DNA from: Falciphora oryzae
Taxonomy: Eukaryota; Ascomycota; Sordariomycetes; Magnaporthales; Magnaporthaceae
NCBI GenBank assembly: GCA_000733355.1
Contig: JNVV01000036.1
Location: 370,528 to 434,527, forward strand
Reading direction: 5' to 3'
Length of the DNA: 64,000 nucleotides
Made by a program: the position numbers and the translations under genes. The notes under the pieces were generated by a model. That model did no database searches, was not told where the DNA came from, and saw only the letters and a list, made by a program, of their open reading frames with translations. Of the stretch, positions 22,471-34,000 are shown piece by piece. Each line of letters begins with the position of its first letter. The stretch's first letter is position 1.

Positions 22471-22531
22471 TCTCAGGAGCAGGCACTTTTCCAACAGGTT
22501 TGTTTGGCAAGGTGTTGACCAACACCAGTCC

Positions 22532-22600
22532 GGCCCGACGGTGTAGTTGACTCTCACGCTCAAGGTCTTTAGCTCGATCTCAGATTGGGTCAACCTGATC
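22532..22600 (+). pseudogene. tRNA-Val pseudogene
   Basis: Aligns with the intact tRNA-Val at 18495 and its 3' flank. It lacks 13 nt covering the 5' anticodon stem and the anticodon loop, apparently deleted between short CAC repeats. It also carries several transitions, including CTCAGTTCGA to TTTAGCTCGA. It cannot fold or decode. Confidence 0.75.
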
Positions 22601-22920
22601 CCTTTGTTTCTTTCTGTCTTTCTCTATTTGCGTTGCATTTTCATCGACAAGGAACGAGCTGGCGCACGACGGCTAGAATGAGCTGGCGTAAGACGGGCTC
22701 GACAAGATTCTTTAACCCCAAGTTCTAGGTTTGGCCCCAGCTTGTGTATTGCATGGTCATTACTCGCTATTTGTGCTTGCTGGTTCTGGGTTTGGCTCCA
22801 ATCTGTGTGTCACATTGTCACTCCTTTAAACTATTTGTTGTTTGTGATCCCAAACTTGGCTTCAACCTGGGTGCTGCATGGTCATTGCTTGCAGCAACCT
22901 AGGAGAGGGACATAGCTTGG

Positions 22921-23010
22921 CAGGCCATCGCAAACAGGCCATCGCAAACAGGCCATCGCAAACAGGCCATCGCAAACAGGCCATCGCAAACAGGCCATCG
23001 CAAACAGGCC
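22921..23010. repeat. 14-bp minisatellite (CAGGCCATCGCAAA)n
   Basis: Six perfect units plus a partial seventh, about 360 bp upstream of helicase copy B. Confidence 0.95.
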
Positions 23011-23371
23011 AAGTCACCCTGGGCGCCCCAGTTGAGCCAACCGCGATTTTTACCTAAGGAGCTCTCCTCCTCCTGCCTTGTCGTCACGATTTGAAATAAC
23101 ACTCAGCCCTTCTCGAAGTGGATTTGCACCAAGCTATCTGCTGCTCCTACATTGGCAAGCTATTCTCTACTCATACGTCGTTTTCTCTCTCCCGCCTCTT
23201 CGCTTCACTCTCTTCCTTTTTTTTTTTTTTTTTTTCCTCTTCTTTTCCCTCCATCTTTGTTGCTTAATACCCCTCGTCGATCACGCTTCCTCTTTCTCCC
23301 GTCTCTCATTGCCCCCATCTCTTATCGCTCACGCCCCTTGTGTCTCTCATTGACAAGGTCAAGTCGCCGCC

Positions 23372-26300
23372 ATGGATTCCCTGGATTTCCGCTCTATCAA
23401 CCCCGAAGTTCCGCCGGATAAAGCCCAGCTCTCCATGGAGAGTCTACTCAAAGACAAAGACTCCCCCATCCACCATTGCGCCGCGACCATCGACGGACTT
23501 CCATTCCCTAACCGCCAACCTTCCCCACCTCACGTCGAGGGTCCGGCTTATCCAGCCCGCCAACAACTATGGCGAAGTCCAGATCGTGATCGGGCTGCCC
23601 GACGGAGGTGCGTGTTTCCCGCCGGGGGTGCTTTCTATAAGCGCCAAGAATCTTGACCAAGATGTAGACATCCTACCCATCGACGCTCAGGGTCTCGCGC
23701 GCAGGCCGATCCTTTGGGGGATTCTCGAGGAGGGCGACCGCAACAAGTTTATCCTCATCCGCGTCAAGGCCCGTCGCCAGCACGTCAAGCCCCAGATCAA
23801 CCGCTCCCCGCAGCCCAGCGCGGATATCATCAGCTTCCTGGAGTCCCTGCAGTCGTTCAAGGATTCCTGTCTCTCGGCCTCTCCGAACACCTGGGTCCTC
23901 CTGAACTTCTTCCTGGTGCCCAAGCGGCAGGGCTACCAGGCCGGAATCGACAAGCTGGTCGCCTTCGCCCGCGCCGGCGCTGGTGAGCATCCCGCCGCGA
24001 AGCTCCTCGGAGGCCCCGACGTCCTGTGGGCCAACCCGCGCAACTTCGAGGCTGAGTTCGACGCGTCTCTGGAGAAGGTGGCGTGTGGCTGGCCCGGCGC
24101 CGCAGAACCCCCAAGGACCTACTTCCGCGACGCCCGTGGTAGAGCGGCTTGCCTCGGCCAGGCCGAGATTGCTGGTCACCAGTTCCAGCTGGATGTCAAC
24201 AAGGCCATGCGGGTCGGCAAGGTCGTTTCCGCAGCGGTGAATGTCAAGGGCCTGCGACGGGGCGGCTTGCCCATAGCCTGCATGCTCTTCGTTGACACCC
24301 GCGACTTGGACCCCCTGGTGCTGCCACGCGAGGGCGAGGCTTGTCAGGTTCGGCTCTTCGACGCCAGCTACCGCGCCCCCCCTCTGCCGTACCGGATGAG
24401 GTTGCCACGTATGAAAGCCGCAGCCGTCGCCACCTTCCTGGGCGGGGCCTTTTTCGGCCCCTCGCGTCTGACCTTGCCACCCGACAGCCCAGACTTCAAG
24501 CGCTGCGTGGTCATCATGCTCGCCCGCGTCGACGCCAAGCAGGGACCGGACGTTGCGGATGACGCATGCCAGATGCTGCCGAAGCACTTCTGAAACCGGG
24601 CCCGATCCACGTACGATAGCTGGTACCAGGAGATCTTGCCGCTCCAACGCGCCCCGGGCGGCACGGCAGCCCCTGAGACCAGAGGGCATTGGCATGATCG
24701 CACCACCGCCTGGGTGTTGAAGCTGGGCGACCGCCCGCGCCCCCCGACGTACGACTACTCGGACGGTCGGCCGCTGTGGCCCGCCCGGCGGGTGCCCGTG
24801 GGCGACCCGGTGCGCGGCGACTTCGGCGCGGCTTTCATGGCCTATGTGCCGACCCATCGGCCCCCAGTTCCCACCAAGTCCTGGGCCGTCTAACGCGGCA
24901 GGTCAACGCCATCTTCTACCCGAGGAGCGAGAGCCTTCACATGGAGGCACGCTTCTGGGCTATCAACCAGGCGTCGGCGCAAGCCTCGTCCGACCCCGCT
25001 GCCGCCTACATGCTGGATTGGTCCGGCGCGCACCACACCTCCAACGTCGCGGACACGTTCCACCCCGTCGGCATGCTGGTGGACAACCGGGAGCCCGGGT
25101 CCGAGGTTGAAGAGCGCCTCCGTGATCACTATAACAGCCTTGACACCCAACAGCGCGAGGTTCTTGCGGCGGCCAACATTCCCTTTGGCTGCGTGAACAT
25201 TTACGGGTCCCCCGGCAGCGGAAAGACGGCGACTTTCCACCTGCTCGATGTCTCCGCTCTACTTTCCGGGCTTGGAGGCGACAAGCGGGAGGAGACGCGC
25301 CGGATCGTTATCATGTGCCAAGCAGGCCGCCAACGTCTCATCCCGCCTCGACGCTCTCCTCGGGTCGGTCGGACACAACGACCCGGAGGCCGTCAGGCTG
25401 GAGACGCTTCCCAAGAACAGCCGCCTCGGCCGTGGCGATGGTCAGGGCGAGTTTGACATCATCGACGGGATCTTGACGACGACCGCGGCGGCCGAGATGG
25501 CCAAGCGGGGTCCCCAAGACCACGGCGGCGCCCTCGCCCGCAGCAGCCAGACCCTTGGCACGATCCGTGATTCCCACGAGCATCAGCAGGTCGCGCGGTT
25601 CCTGGAGTCCAGGCCCGGCGATCCCGCCCATTACGATGCCGAGCAGATGACCGAGGCCGAGGTCCTTGGGGGCTATGCCGCCTGTCCCGGCGCCAGGCTC
25701 CGCATCATGGTGGGCAACCTGGACCAGTCGGGAATCTCGGCCCCGGGCAAGAACCCCAGGCCCACAGGCTCCGCAGCAGGCCTCGGAGCGCGCCATCTGG
25801 ACCACGCCCAGAAGCAGGCCACACAGGTGGCCTTCAACGCGTTCCGGCTGAGCCACGACGCGGGCGCCCGCTTCCGCGGACCGCGGACGAACCACCGGCA
25901 GTCTGGCCGCCAGGCCGCCTTCCTATCCAAGTGGTTTTACAACAATACAATGGCGGCCACGCGGGATGCCGCAGGTGCGCAGCCGAACCACCCCGAGCTC
26001 ATCTCGCGCCAAGCCGCCGTCGGCATCTTCGGAACCCCCAGCACGCGCGGCACCTTGGCCGTCTGGGACTTCAGGATGCATGACACTGTTGCTGTCGGGG
26101 GCAGCGGCGCCGGCGGGCGGATGCAGAAGGACGACAAGGCGTATAGCCAGTTCCAAGCAAAGGCAGCCACGTACTTTGTGCGCGTGGTGATGCGCCTTGG
26201 GGTGTCCGCCCGAGACGACACCAAGCGCCCGACCGTCGGCATCATCTGTGCAGACGAGGCCCAGGCTGATCGCATCCGGCGGTGGCTCAGCAGACTCCCC

Positions 26301-26645
26301 GCCTCCTGCTGGGTGCCGTCCCACGTTGACGTCTCCACGATTCGACCCGCGGTGGGCAGCGAGAGGGACTACATCCTCACCCTGACGCCTCGAGGGGGCG
26401 GCGGCGACAAGGTCAGTCTGATTGCGGCTTTTTCCCGCGGCGCCCTGGGCACAGTCATGGTCATGTCGTCGCTGAACCCTGGCCTCGGCCCTAGCGGTGC
26501 CATCTTGAGGCGCCTTCTCCCGGACGCTGTCGATGAATGCTCTGCCTCGGGTCCCCGGATGTCCTTTTCCGGGGCTACTGCGCAGACTGCGGCCATGCGC
26601 ACCGGGGCCAGACTCACCACTGCCCCGAGCAGGGCCATGATGTGA
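23372..26645 (+). pseudogene. UPF1/NAM7-like SF1 helicase pseudogene, copy B
   Basis: The longer of two related copies. It starts at an ATG in ideal context (GCCGCCATGG, MDSLDFRSINPEVP). The frame is lost near 23511 (PFPN into NLPHLTS), a TGA interrupts at 24591, and roughly 8 nt are missing near 25317 just after IVIMC. A plausible 55-nt intron (24847-24901, branch CTAAC) joins FGAAFMAY to VNAIFYPRSESL. Motifs: Walker A GSPGSGKT at about 25207; C-terminal SF1 features TVGIICADEAQADRIRRWL, the SERDYILTLTPRG block and AFSRGALGTVMVMSS. Another frame at about 26565-26630 reads CADCGHAHRGQTHHC, a possible lost zinc-binding tail. Function of the intact family is unknown to me; an RNA/DNA helicase is inferred. 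Confidence 0.75.
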
Positions 26646-27352
26646 CCACGCTCCCGGCCGTGAGTGGCCGCCTGTCCGGCGCCGAGATGCGGGAGCGCAG
26701 CGCTAATGCACACACGGCGACTCCCAAACCAGAGCTTGCCATGTTGTGGCTTGCAACAACACGAGATACTGGCATCGATGTGGGAAAGGGGAGATGAAAC
26801 TGGAGATGGAAGGTAAGATGGATAGGAACTAGCAGAGGAAAACGGGGCAAGAGCTGGGAAGTGTCAGAGAGCATAGCACACGCGTCGCTTTCGAGCGCAT
26901 GGGGACGGATCTACACCTAGACATAGAACCTGTGGCCTCCAGAGGTCACAGGTTAGATAGCTTCCGTTTTCCCTGACACTTAAACACACTACTTCCTATG
27001 CTCTCTACCACGCCCTGCACCGCTTCTGTCCTTGACAACTGCGCATTATGCATTATGGAAGACCCTCTGGCTGCGTGTACACGAGTGGACCGGAGTGACG
27101 AAGATCTGGCGCAAGGTGGCCCGGCTGCCGGCGCCCGCGATCGTTGAATAGCATCCATGATGTAGGCGAGGTCCGCAGCACTGATAACCCAAGGCAGATC
27201 GGCTTCAAGGTGTCCACTCCCTTTGTGACAGGACTGATTCTACTATGGTCGTCCTCTATGGAGCAAAGAAATAATCGCGTTGAGTCTACTCATTTATTCG
27301 GAAAAGTCCAGCCTGTCTCTATACGTTTCAACTTTCGGCAAGCTTTAATTAA
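26646..27352. other. Intergenic region with purine-rich segment
   Basis: About 700 bp. 26770-26870 is G/A-rich, and 26870-26935 resembles the spacer right of copy A (GCATRGCA..GCGCA..TAGAACC). No gene seen. Confidence 0.5.
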
Positions 27353-30300
27353 TTACTCTACAGAGATCTCGGGCGTCCTCCACACGTGCCAGCTCTCGGC
27401 GCGCTCCGGGTTCGCCATCGGAGCCAGGGCGGCAAACCGCATCCGGTACCTGCCCGGCGCGACGTGGGACCCGTTGGCCAGCCTGCCCAGCCACCAGAAG
27501 CGCCTGCCGATCTGGCTCCACGACGTCGATCGCTCCAGCAGAGTGACGGGAAACGGCAGCACGCGGTCCCTATCCATCGTGGCGGGGTCGAAGGTGCTTT
27601 GCGACAGGGCGTATGTTGAGTAGGTCGCCGAGCCGACGTGGCCGTTCTCCCCGACGACTGGGGGATACTGCCACTGGCTTTCGTTGTAGCTGGGCTCGTA
27701 GATCTAGAGAGACAGGGACAGAGGTCAGAGTGTCCATGTCCGGCCTCTGTGAGGGCTTGAAGCACACAGGGGTAGGTAATCACTCACATCCCATCGCAGC
27801 TCCCGCACACCCCAGAAAAACATGGTGTGGACCTTGGGGAAGTCCTGGGCGGCCCGGCTCAGGTTGAAGGAATACTTGTTGTACACGTCAATGTCCTGCC
27901 CCCGCGGTCCTGAGCGCTGAAATGGGTAGGACGGCGGGAACATCCTGCCCTGTGTCTGCGCTCTCAGATCGAAAGCAGCGCCTGCTTCGTGTTAGCTTCT
28001 CTAGCGGCAGACCTGGCGACGGACGGCTAGACGAGATCCACCTACCGTAGTACGGGACTCCCAAAACATCTCCGTTGGTGCCCGTGATGACGACCTTGCC
28101 GCTGTATACGGGCAGCCGGGACTGGTCGGCAGCCTGCGGCGCCGTAAAGGCAAGTCTAGCCGGGGTCAGCAGCATTCCCACAGCTACGGAAATGGCCGGT
28201 CGGCAGACTCACTCTGCTCTCCTCGTCTGCCCTGGCTCCACAACAAACGGCCCTGCCGGAAAGTCGACCCGGGGGGCAAGCGAGAAGGGCTTCACGTCCA
28301 AGATGTCGGCCAGAAGCCCTGTAGTGCGGCCCTGCAGGCTGAATCCACCGGCTGGGAGCAGCGAGAAGGTGTACGAGACCGCCTCACTCCCGTCATTTGT
28401 AATGTCGACCGTGTGGGAGCGCCGGAAGTTGGCCGTGTCGTTGAGCGCCAGCGGCTCGAAAGCCAGCGAGCTTGTCTGCCCCAGCACCCTGGTGGCGTTG
28501 ACCAGCCCGGATCCCGATTGTGGAACGGGCGACAGGAAGCCGAAATCGACAGGCAGCGACGTCACCTCCATCACCTGCCACGGCAGCGACTCGCCGCTCG
28601 CGATGAGCCGCCTGGACAGGGCCTTGGCGAAGCCCGGCCCGTGCACGTCTCGTCCTCCGTGCGCGCTGATGTACAGGGCAGCCACTCCCGCCAGGTACGG
28701 CGTCGCCATGGACGTGCCACTCAGCGTCTTGAAGGTGCCGTTGAGGTACGTGCTGTAGATCCTGCTGCCGGGCGCCGCCACGTCGGGCTTGATGCCCAGG
28801 TCGTTGGTGCCGCCCCAGCTGCTGTAGCTCGATGGGATGCCACCTGGCGGGCTGTCGCGGAACCCGACGGCCCAGTTGTCGTCTTTGGGAATGGCGAAGT
28901 CTGCAGTGACGTTCCCGCCGGCTTTGATCGCCTCGATGATGCTGGCGCCGGCCTGGGCGTCGACCATGGCGAGCTGGGATTTGTAGGCCGAGTTGATGAC
29001 ATGGGAAAAGGGCCGGCGGTCGTTGTTGTAGAACAGGACGGCGCGGGCCCCGAATTTCTCGACGTTGGCCTGGACATCGTAGTAGTTGCAGACGAGACTG
29101 CGGCGGACCAGGACGATCACGCCGGAGAGGTCGGGCGTGTTGTCGGGCAGGGGGCTGCAGCCGTCAGAGGGGTTTGCCGTGTCAAGACTGAGGGGGAAAA
29201 TGGGCAGGCCTGTCAAGTTCCATAGAGGCCGATTGACGGGCGGAATGTAGGCCATCTGGGCCGTCGAGGTCCGGTTGCCCACGGAAAAGGTAGCGTGCCA
29301 TGGCTTGGCTGGGACCAGACTGGTGTCGACGGCGGCAACCGCCAGCACGTCTCTGCCCGACGATCCGCTGCTCGCGTACATGGGGCCTTCTTCGCCGTCG
29401 TTGCCGGCCGCGATGGTGACGACGACGCCGCGGCTGACGATCCTGGAGGCCACCGTAGCCCAGGCTCCGTCGGCAAACCCGGACGCCCGGCCGATGCTCG
29501 CTGTGATGATGTCGGCCTGTACGGGGCTCAGTACTGTTCAAGTCTGGGTTGGGCGGGGAAGGCTAACGCACCTCTGCTTCGTAGGCCATCAGTGTGGCTT
29601 CGACCAGCGTGTCTTCGTCGGTGGCTTCGAGCTGGATGCAGCCGTTGGGCCCGTGTTAGGACAGGATGTAAATACCGAGGAGACTAGATGGGCAGACTTA
29701 CCGCACCAAAGACCTTGAATGAAAGGATCTCGGCTTCTGGAGCCACACCAGCGAAGCTGTGGATGGAGGTTAGCTTCAATAGCCTCTTTTGTCTGCTCTC
29801 CTGGAGGCGGCCGACTTACAAGTCGTTTTTCCCAGCAATGATGCCGGAAACATGGGTGCCGTGGCCCCGGAAATCCATGGGGTCGCCGTCGGGCTTCTTG
29901 GTGTTGGACCCGTCATATTCTGTCGAAGGCAGTCAGTAGAGCCGTCAGGGCAGACAGACTGCAGTCACAAAAAGAATGCCCACCGTCTCCCACAAGGTCA
30001 AAGCCCCCAGACACCTTGAAGCCAGGGCCGAAGCCTCCTCCAAGCTTGCGCGCAATAACCTTGTCAGCACAGGACGGCCAGTACACGCAGAGCACTAGCA
30101 GGACATACAGCGGGGTGGAGGTAGTCGACTCCCGAGTCGATGACGGCGACCTTGACGCCCTTCCCCAGGATGCCCGCCGCGTGCAGCTTGTCGACACCCG
30201 TAGAATGATGGATGGACCAGTTTTGAGCTGCCGCGCTTTCCCCAAACGACGACAGCGACGCGCCCTCGTCCTCGGAAATGGTCGGCGGAAGCGGGATCTT

Positions 30301-30633
30301 CTGGACCGGCCACGCGTGGGCCACGTTCCCTGCCCCAAGACGGCGGAGCGTGTCCACGCTGTGCGAGTTGGATTCGACCGTCAAGCCTGAGAAGACGTCC
30401 GAGTCGAACGTCTTGATGACCTGGACACCGTCGGCGACGAGCTGTGCGCGGAGGCCATCGAGCGAGGCCCCATCGGCTGCCTCGACGACGAATCTCTTTA
30501 CTGCGGCGTCCTCGACCACACCTCGTCGGGGGAACCGGCGAGACGCAGGCTGGCGGTCAGGGGAAGCCTCAGCACACGCGGGGCCTGGCGCCAGGGACAA
30601 GGCAAACACGAGGGCTCGTAGAAGGCAACGCAT
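27353..30633 (-). CDS. Secreted subtilisin-like serine protease (S8, PA-domain insertion)
   Basis: Nine exons (30633-30109, 30044-29984, 29919-29820, 29756-29702, 29631-29572, 29516-28213, 28155-28046, 27981-27788, 27703-27353) join with consistent phases into 919 aa. Signal peptide LLRALVFALSLAPGPACA, then an inhibitor-I9-like propeptide. The catalytic triad is complete: Asp in KVAVIDSGVDYLHPA, His in FRGHGTHVSG, Ser in LSGTSMATPYLAGVAALY. A protease-associated domain (SGVIVLVRRSLVCNYYDV..) is inserted between the His and Ser regions, and a long Fn3-like C-terminal region follows, as in minor extracellular protease Vpr-type fungal enzymes. A relic of its 3' end lies about 5.4 kb to the left. 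Confidence 0.95.
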
Positions 30634-31038
30634 TGCGGAGCAGAGGGGGGTCAGACAAGTTTGTGCCCTTGGCCACAGCCCGCACCAGATACAGACCCCG
30701 CGACGGGAGCGGCCTCAATTATATCAACGGCTACAATGGGGCGCGGCGCCTAGAGCAAGCATAAACATTCTCAAAATCGCGCCGATGCGACTCGCGCCCA
30801 GGGCGCAATCTCGACACCTGCCGTTTTGGGCGCTGTTCTCCATCAGGGTGCGGGAATCCGCAGCCGATGCGACGCTGAGGGGCGGTGGCTGGGCGTTTTC
30901 TCCTCGATGTCACTTGCCAAAAACCGTGATCCGAGAGTGAATAACATGTGTGAATGGGTTATAGATTGATGATTGATGATCTAGCTACCTAGGTATCTAT
31001 GTATGGCATCGTAATATGGAGATGCCACTCCTCCACGC
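30634..31038. other. Intergenic, subtilisin promoter
   Basis: 405 bp between the subtilisin start and the 3' end of the VIT/VWA gene. No feature beyond an AT-rich stretch at 30955-31000. Confidence 0.5.
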
Positions 31039-34000
31039 TCAAAACAGTGACTCGGCACTCGCCAGCAGCGTCGAGACCGCCACGCCCTGATCCTCCAGCC
31101 AGGCGACGGCCTTTTCCACGAGCATCTCCCACTCGTCGGCGCTATCGGCCAGCTTCTTGCGGAGGAAGGCGACGACGCACACCGTGGCGCCGACCTTGCC
31201 GCTGGCCACGTCGGCGGGGAGCCCCTTGGCCACAGCCTCCTCGGTCAGGCCCGTGGCCGTGTGCAGCAAGGGGCTCCAAGCCCAAGAACCTTCAAAGTCT
31301 TGCTGCTTGACGATTGTGGGCAGCGGGTCCGACGAGACGTCTTCCCCGCTGGGCTGGAAGCCGCCTTCGGGCCCGAGAGGGGCTGCTAGAGGGGGAGCGG
31401 GAGCCGGGGCGCCGAAGAGGGAGGCGGGGGCCGGCGGCGGCGGCGGGGAAGAAGCCGCATAGCCATCGTCAAAGAGTCCGAATCCTTGATCCATGTTAGA
31501 GTCTCCGTCTTCCTCTTCCTCCGCCTCTCCCGCGCTCGAGCCAAAAGCCGCATCAGGGGCTGCGGTCGAACCAAAAAGCGAGGCAGCGGGAGCACCAGTA
31601 GTCGCCCCAAACAAACCACCACCACCACCGCCAGGAGCCGCGCTCGAGCCAAGAGGCGCGGGCGAAGTAAAGATGGAGCTAGAAGTCGACCCAAACAAAC
31701 CACCACCACTAGGAGCCGCGCGCCGGCCAAAAGACGGGGGCGAAGCACAGGGAACGGCAGGAGCCGACCCAAACAAACCACCACGGGATGTGCTCGAGTC
31801 AAAAGGCGAAGCAGAGGCAGAACTGGTCGAACCAAACAACATGGCACCAGTAGGTAGTGCGCTTGGACGAAAAGACCCCATAGCGCCAGAACCAAAGACC
31901 GCAGTAGGACTGGCCTTCTTCATCCTGGGTTGACCAGACGCAGCAAACAGGCTGTTCGAGACCGGGGCCGCTGATTCTTGCTTCGCCATTAAACAGCGCG
32001 CAGTACCGACCGTGTTTTGTTGGAGGAACATGGCGTAGGCTTGTGCGTCCAATGTCCCGGGCGATGTCTCGCGTGCCGGGGCCGTCGCCTCCACCTTGTC
32101 CGTCTTGTCGTCGACGGCCACAAACGAGCACCACTTGCCGCCGACCTGGAACTCGACGCCCAGCCGGACGGCCTCGCGCTCCACCATGTCGCCGAACCGA
32201 CCCTCGTGCTTCTCCTTGAGCAGCTTGCCGTCGGCGGCGTCCTTGGCGTGCGCCAGCCAGCCCCGGCCCTCCTCCAGGTCCTGCACCGCCTTCCTCGCCG
32301 CCAGCTGGTGTACCGTTTCGCCGGGCTGGGGGAGCACCTGCACGGGGATCGACAGCTCGACGGGCCCGTGGGACGGCGTGGTGCCGCGGAGGACAAGCGC
32401 TTTGGGGGTGCGCTGGCACGACGAGGGGCCCAGCAGCACGTAGATGGACGTGCGACTAAAGTTGTACATGGGCGGGATCTCGAACGGCGCCTGCAAGAAC
32501 TTGGGGATCGGCACTACGGGCACGTGTGCGTACTTGGGCTCGCCAGCACCCGCGTCGCCATCTTGGCCCTGTGGGGTGCCTTCTGCGTCGGGGTCGACGG
32601 CAGAGTCAAAGAGCGAGATCGGCTTGTTGTCTGAGGCCGGGGTGTCGGTCGACTGTGGCTCGCTTGCCTTCCCCTTGTCAGGGTCGCTTGCCGCCTCGTC
32701 GGGGAGGTCGAGGGTCAGCGCGTCGAGGACCTTCTCAATCACCACGGCCTCTCCATCTGGATCCGCAGCCTCAACCATTTCGAAATCGTCCTGCGTCTCG
32801 GCCGCCTCAGCGCCGTATTGGACCTCGAGATGGTAGTCGTTGATGTGCGGCGACAGTGAAGCCTTGAGCATGCGCACAACCTTGGAGTTCAGTTTCTCGT
32901 CGTCGCCGACAATCTGCGCGAAGCCCCGGCCAGCGCGGGCAAGACCCTCGACGAGCGCGGTGCTGACGTCGTTCCCGATGCCGAGCGTAAAGAGTCGAGC
33001 GGCGCCCTGGCTCTTGGCCATGTTGCTGTTGACCATGTCGAACAGACGGTTCTGGTTCCAAACCTCGCCGTCGGTCAGCACGAAAATCTCGAGGTCCATG
33101 TCTGCGTACCGGCGCTTGAAGACGTCGTCGATGGGGTCGTGCATCTCGGTGCCGCCGTAGTTGCTGTCAAAGGTGTCGACGTGGCGGCTGGCCTCGTCGA
33201 GGGACGACTGGTCGTAGGAGCGTGAGCGCTCGAACAGGAAGCTGTGGGTGGAACCAAACGACACGATGTTGAACTTTGTTCCGACGGGCAAGGACCGGAG
33301 GAAAACGTGTAGAGCCGCCTTGAGATTGGGGATGCGCTTGCCGCTGCCCATGCTGCCGCTGCGGTCGCACACAAACACGATCTCCGGCCGGGTCTGGGGC
33401 AGGTTGAAGCGTGGGACAAAGGTGGCCATCAGGGCGCGCTGGTTGGCGATGGAGGGGTGCTGCTCGAGCACGGCCACAGGGGCGTCGGGCTTTGCTGCCA
33501 CAACTATCACCACGACGTCCTTTTCCAGCTCGAGCGAGCCGATGGACAGCTCGGCCGTAGCGGCCGACATGCCCGTGGCGCCGGCTGCCTTCATCTCGAC
33601 GCTGATGGGATGTGATGGCGACTTGATGGCCTTGATGTGGTTGCCGCCAACAGCGGGGACCTCGACGTCGATGGCGATCTCGATGCCGCCAGCCCGTGAC
33701 ACGCCAGCCGGGAGAGGCAGCAGCTGGTCGGCGTGGAGCGTCGAACCGTACCGCGGGGCAATGGTGGTGGGGATGGTGAAGCGCACGCCGTCGGCCTCGG
33801 CATCGTGTTTGAGCTCACCCAGATAGCTGACCTCGACGCGGATCTCGGCGCCGGCGGGCACGTTGCCGATGGTGGTGGTGAAGACATCGGCGGCGTCAGG
33901 CTGCTGCTCGAGCAGGCCGGCCGTCTCGCCGCGAGCGACGGCGTCCTTGTATGCGCGGCGAGCAGCGTCCTTCTCCTTGACCCGGCCGCGGATGACGCGG

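Larger units (their letters stand above)
21229..22531. other. Purine-rich spacer with a subtilisin relic
   Basis: 21290-21960 is strikingly G/A-rich on the plus strand with degenerate GAGTGACACAGGAA-type units. At about 21930-22020 the minus strand matches the 3' coding end of the subtilisin gene (annotated separately). 22388-22470 carries a 39-bp direct repeat. No intact gene. Confidence 0.6.

Noticed and set aside
22921..23010. Regular short repeats as a possible CRISPR
   Set aside because: 14-bp units are directly contiguous with no spacers; a eukaryotic minisatellite.
24847..24901. Frameshift in helicase copy B at 24.85-24.90 kb
   Set aside because: Better read as a 55-nt intron with a CTAAC branch site that joins the frames cleanly; the other lesions remain.
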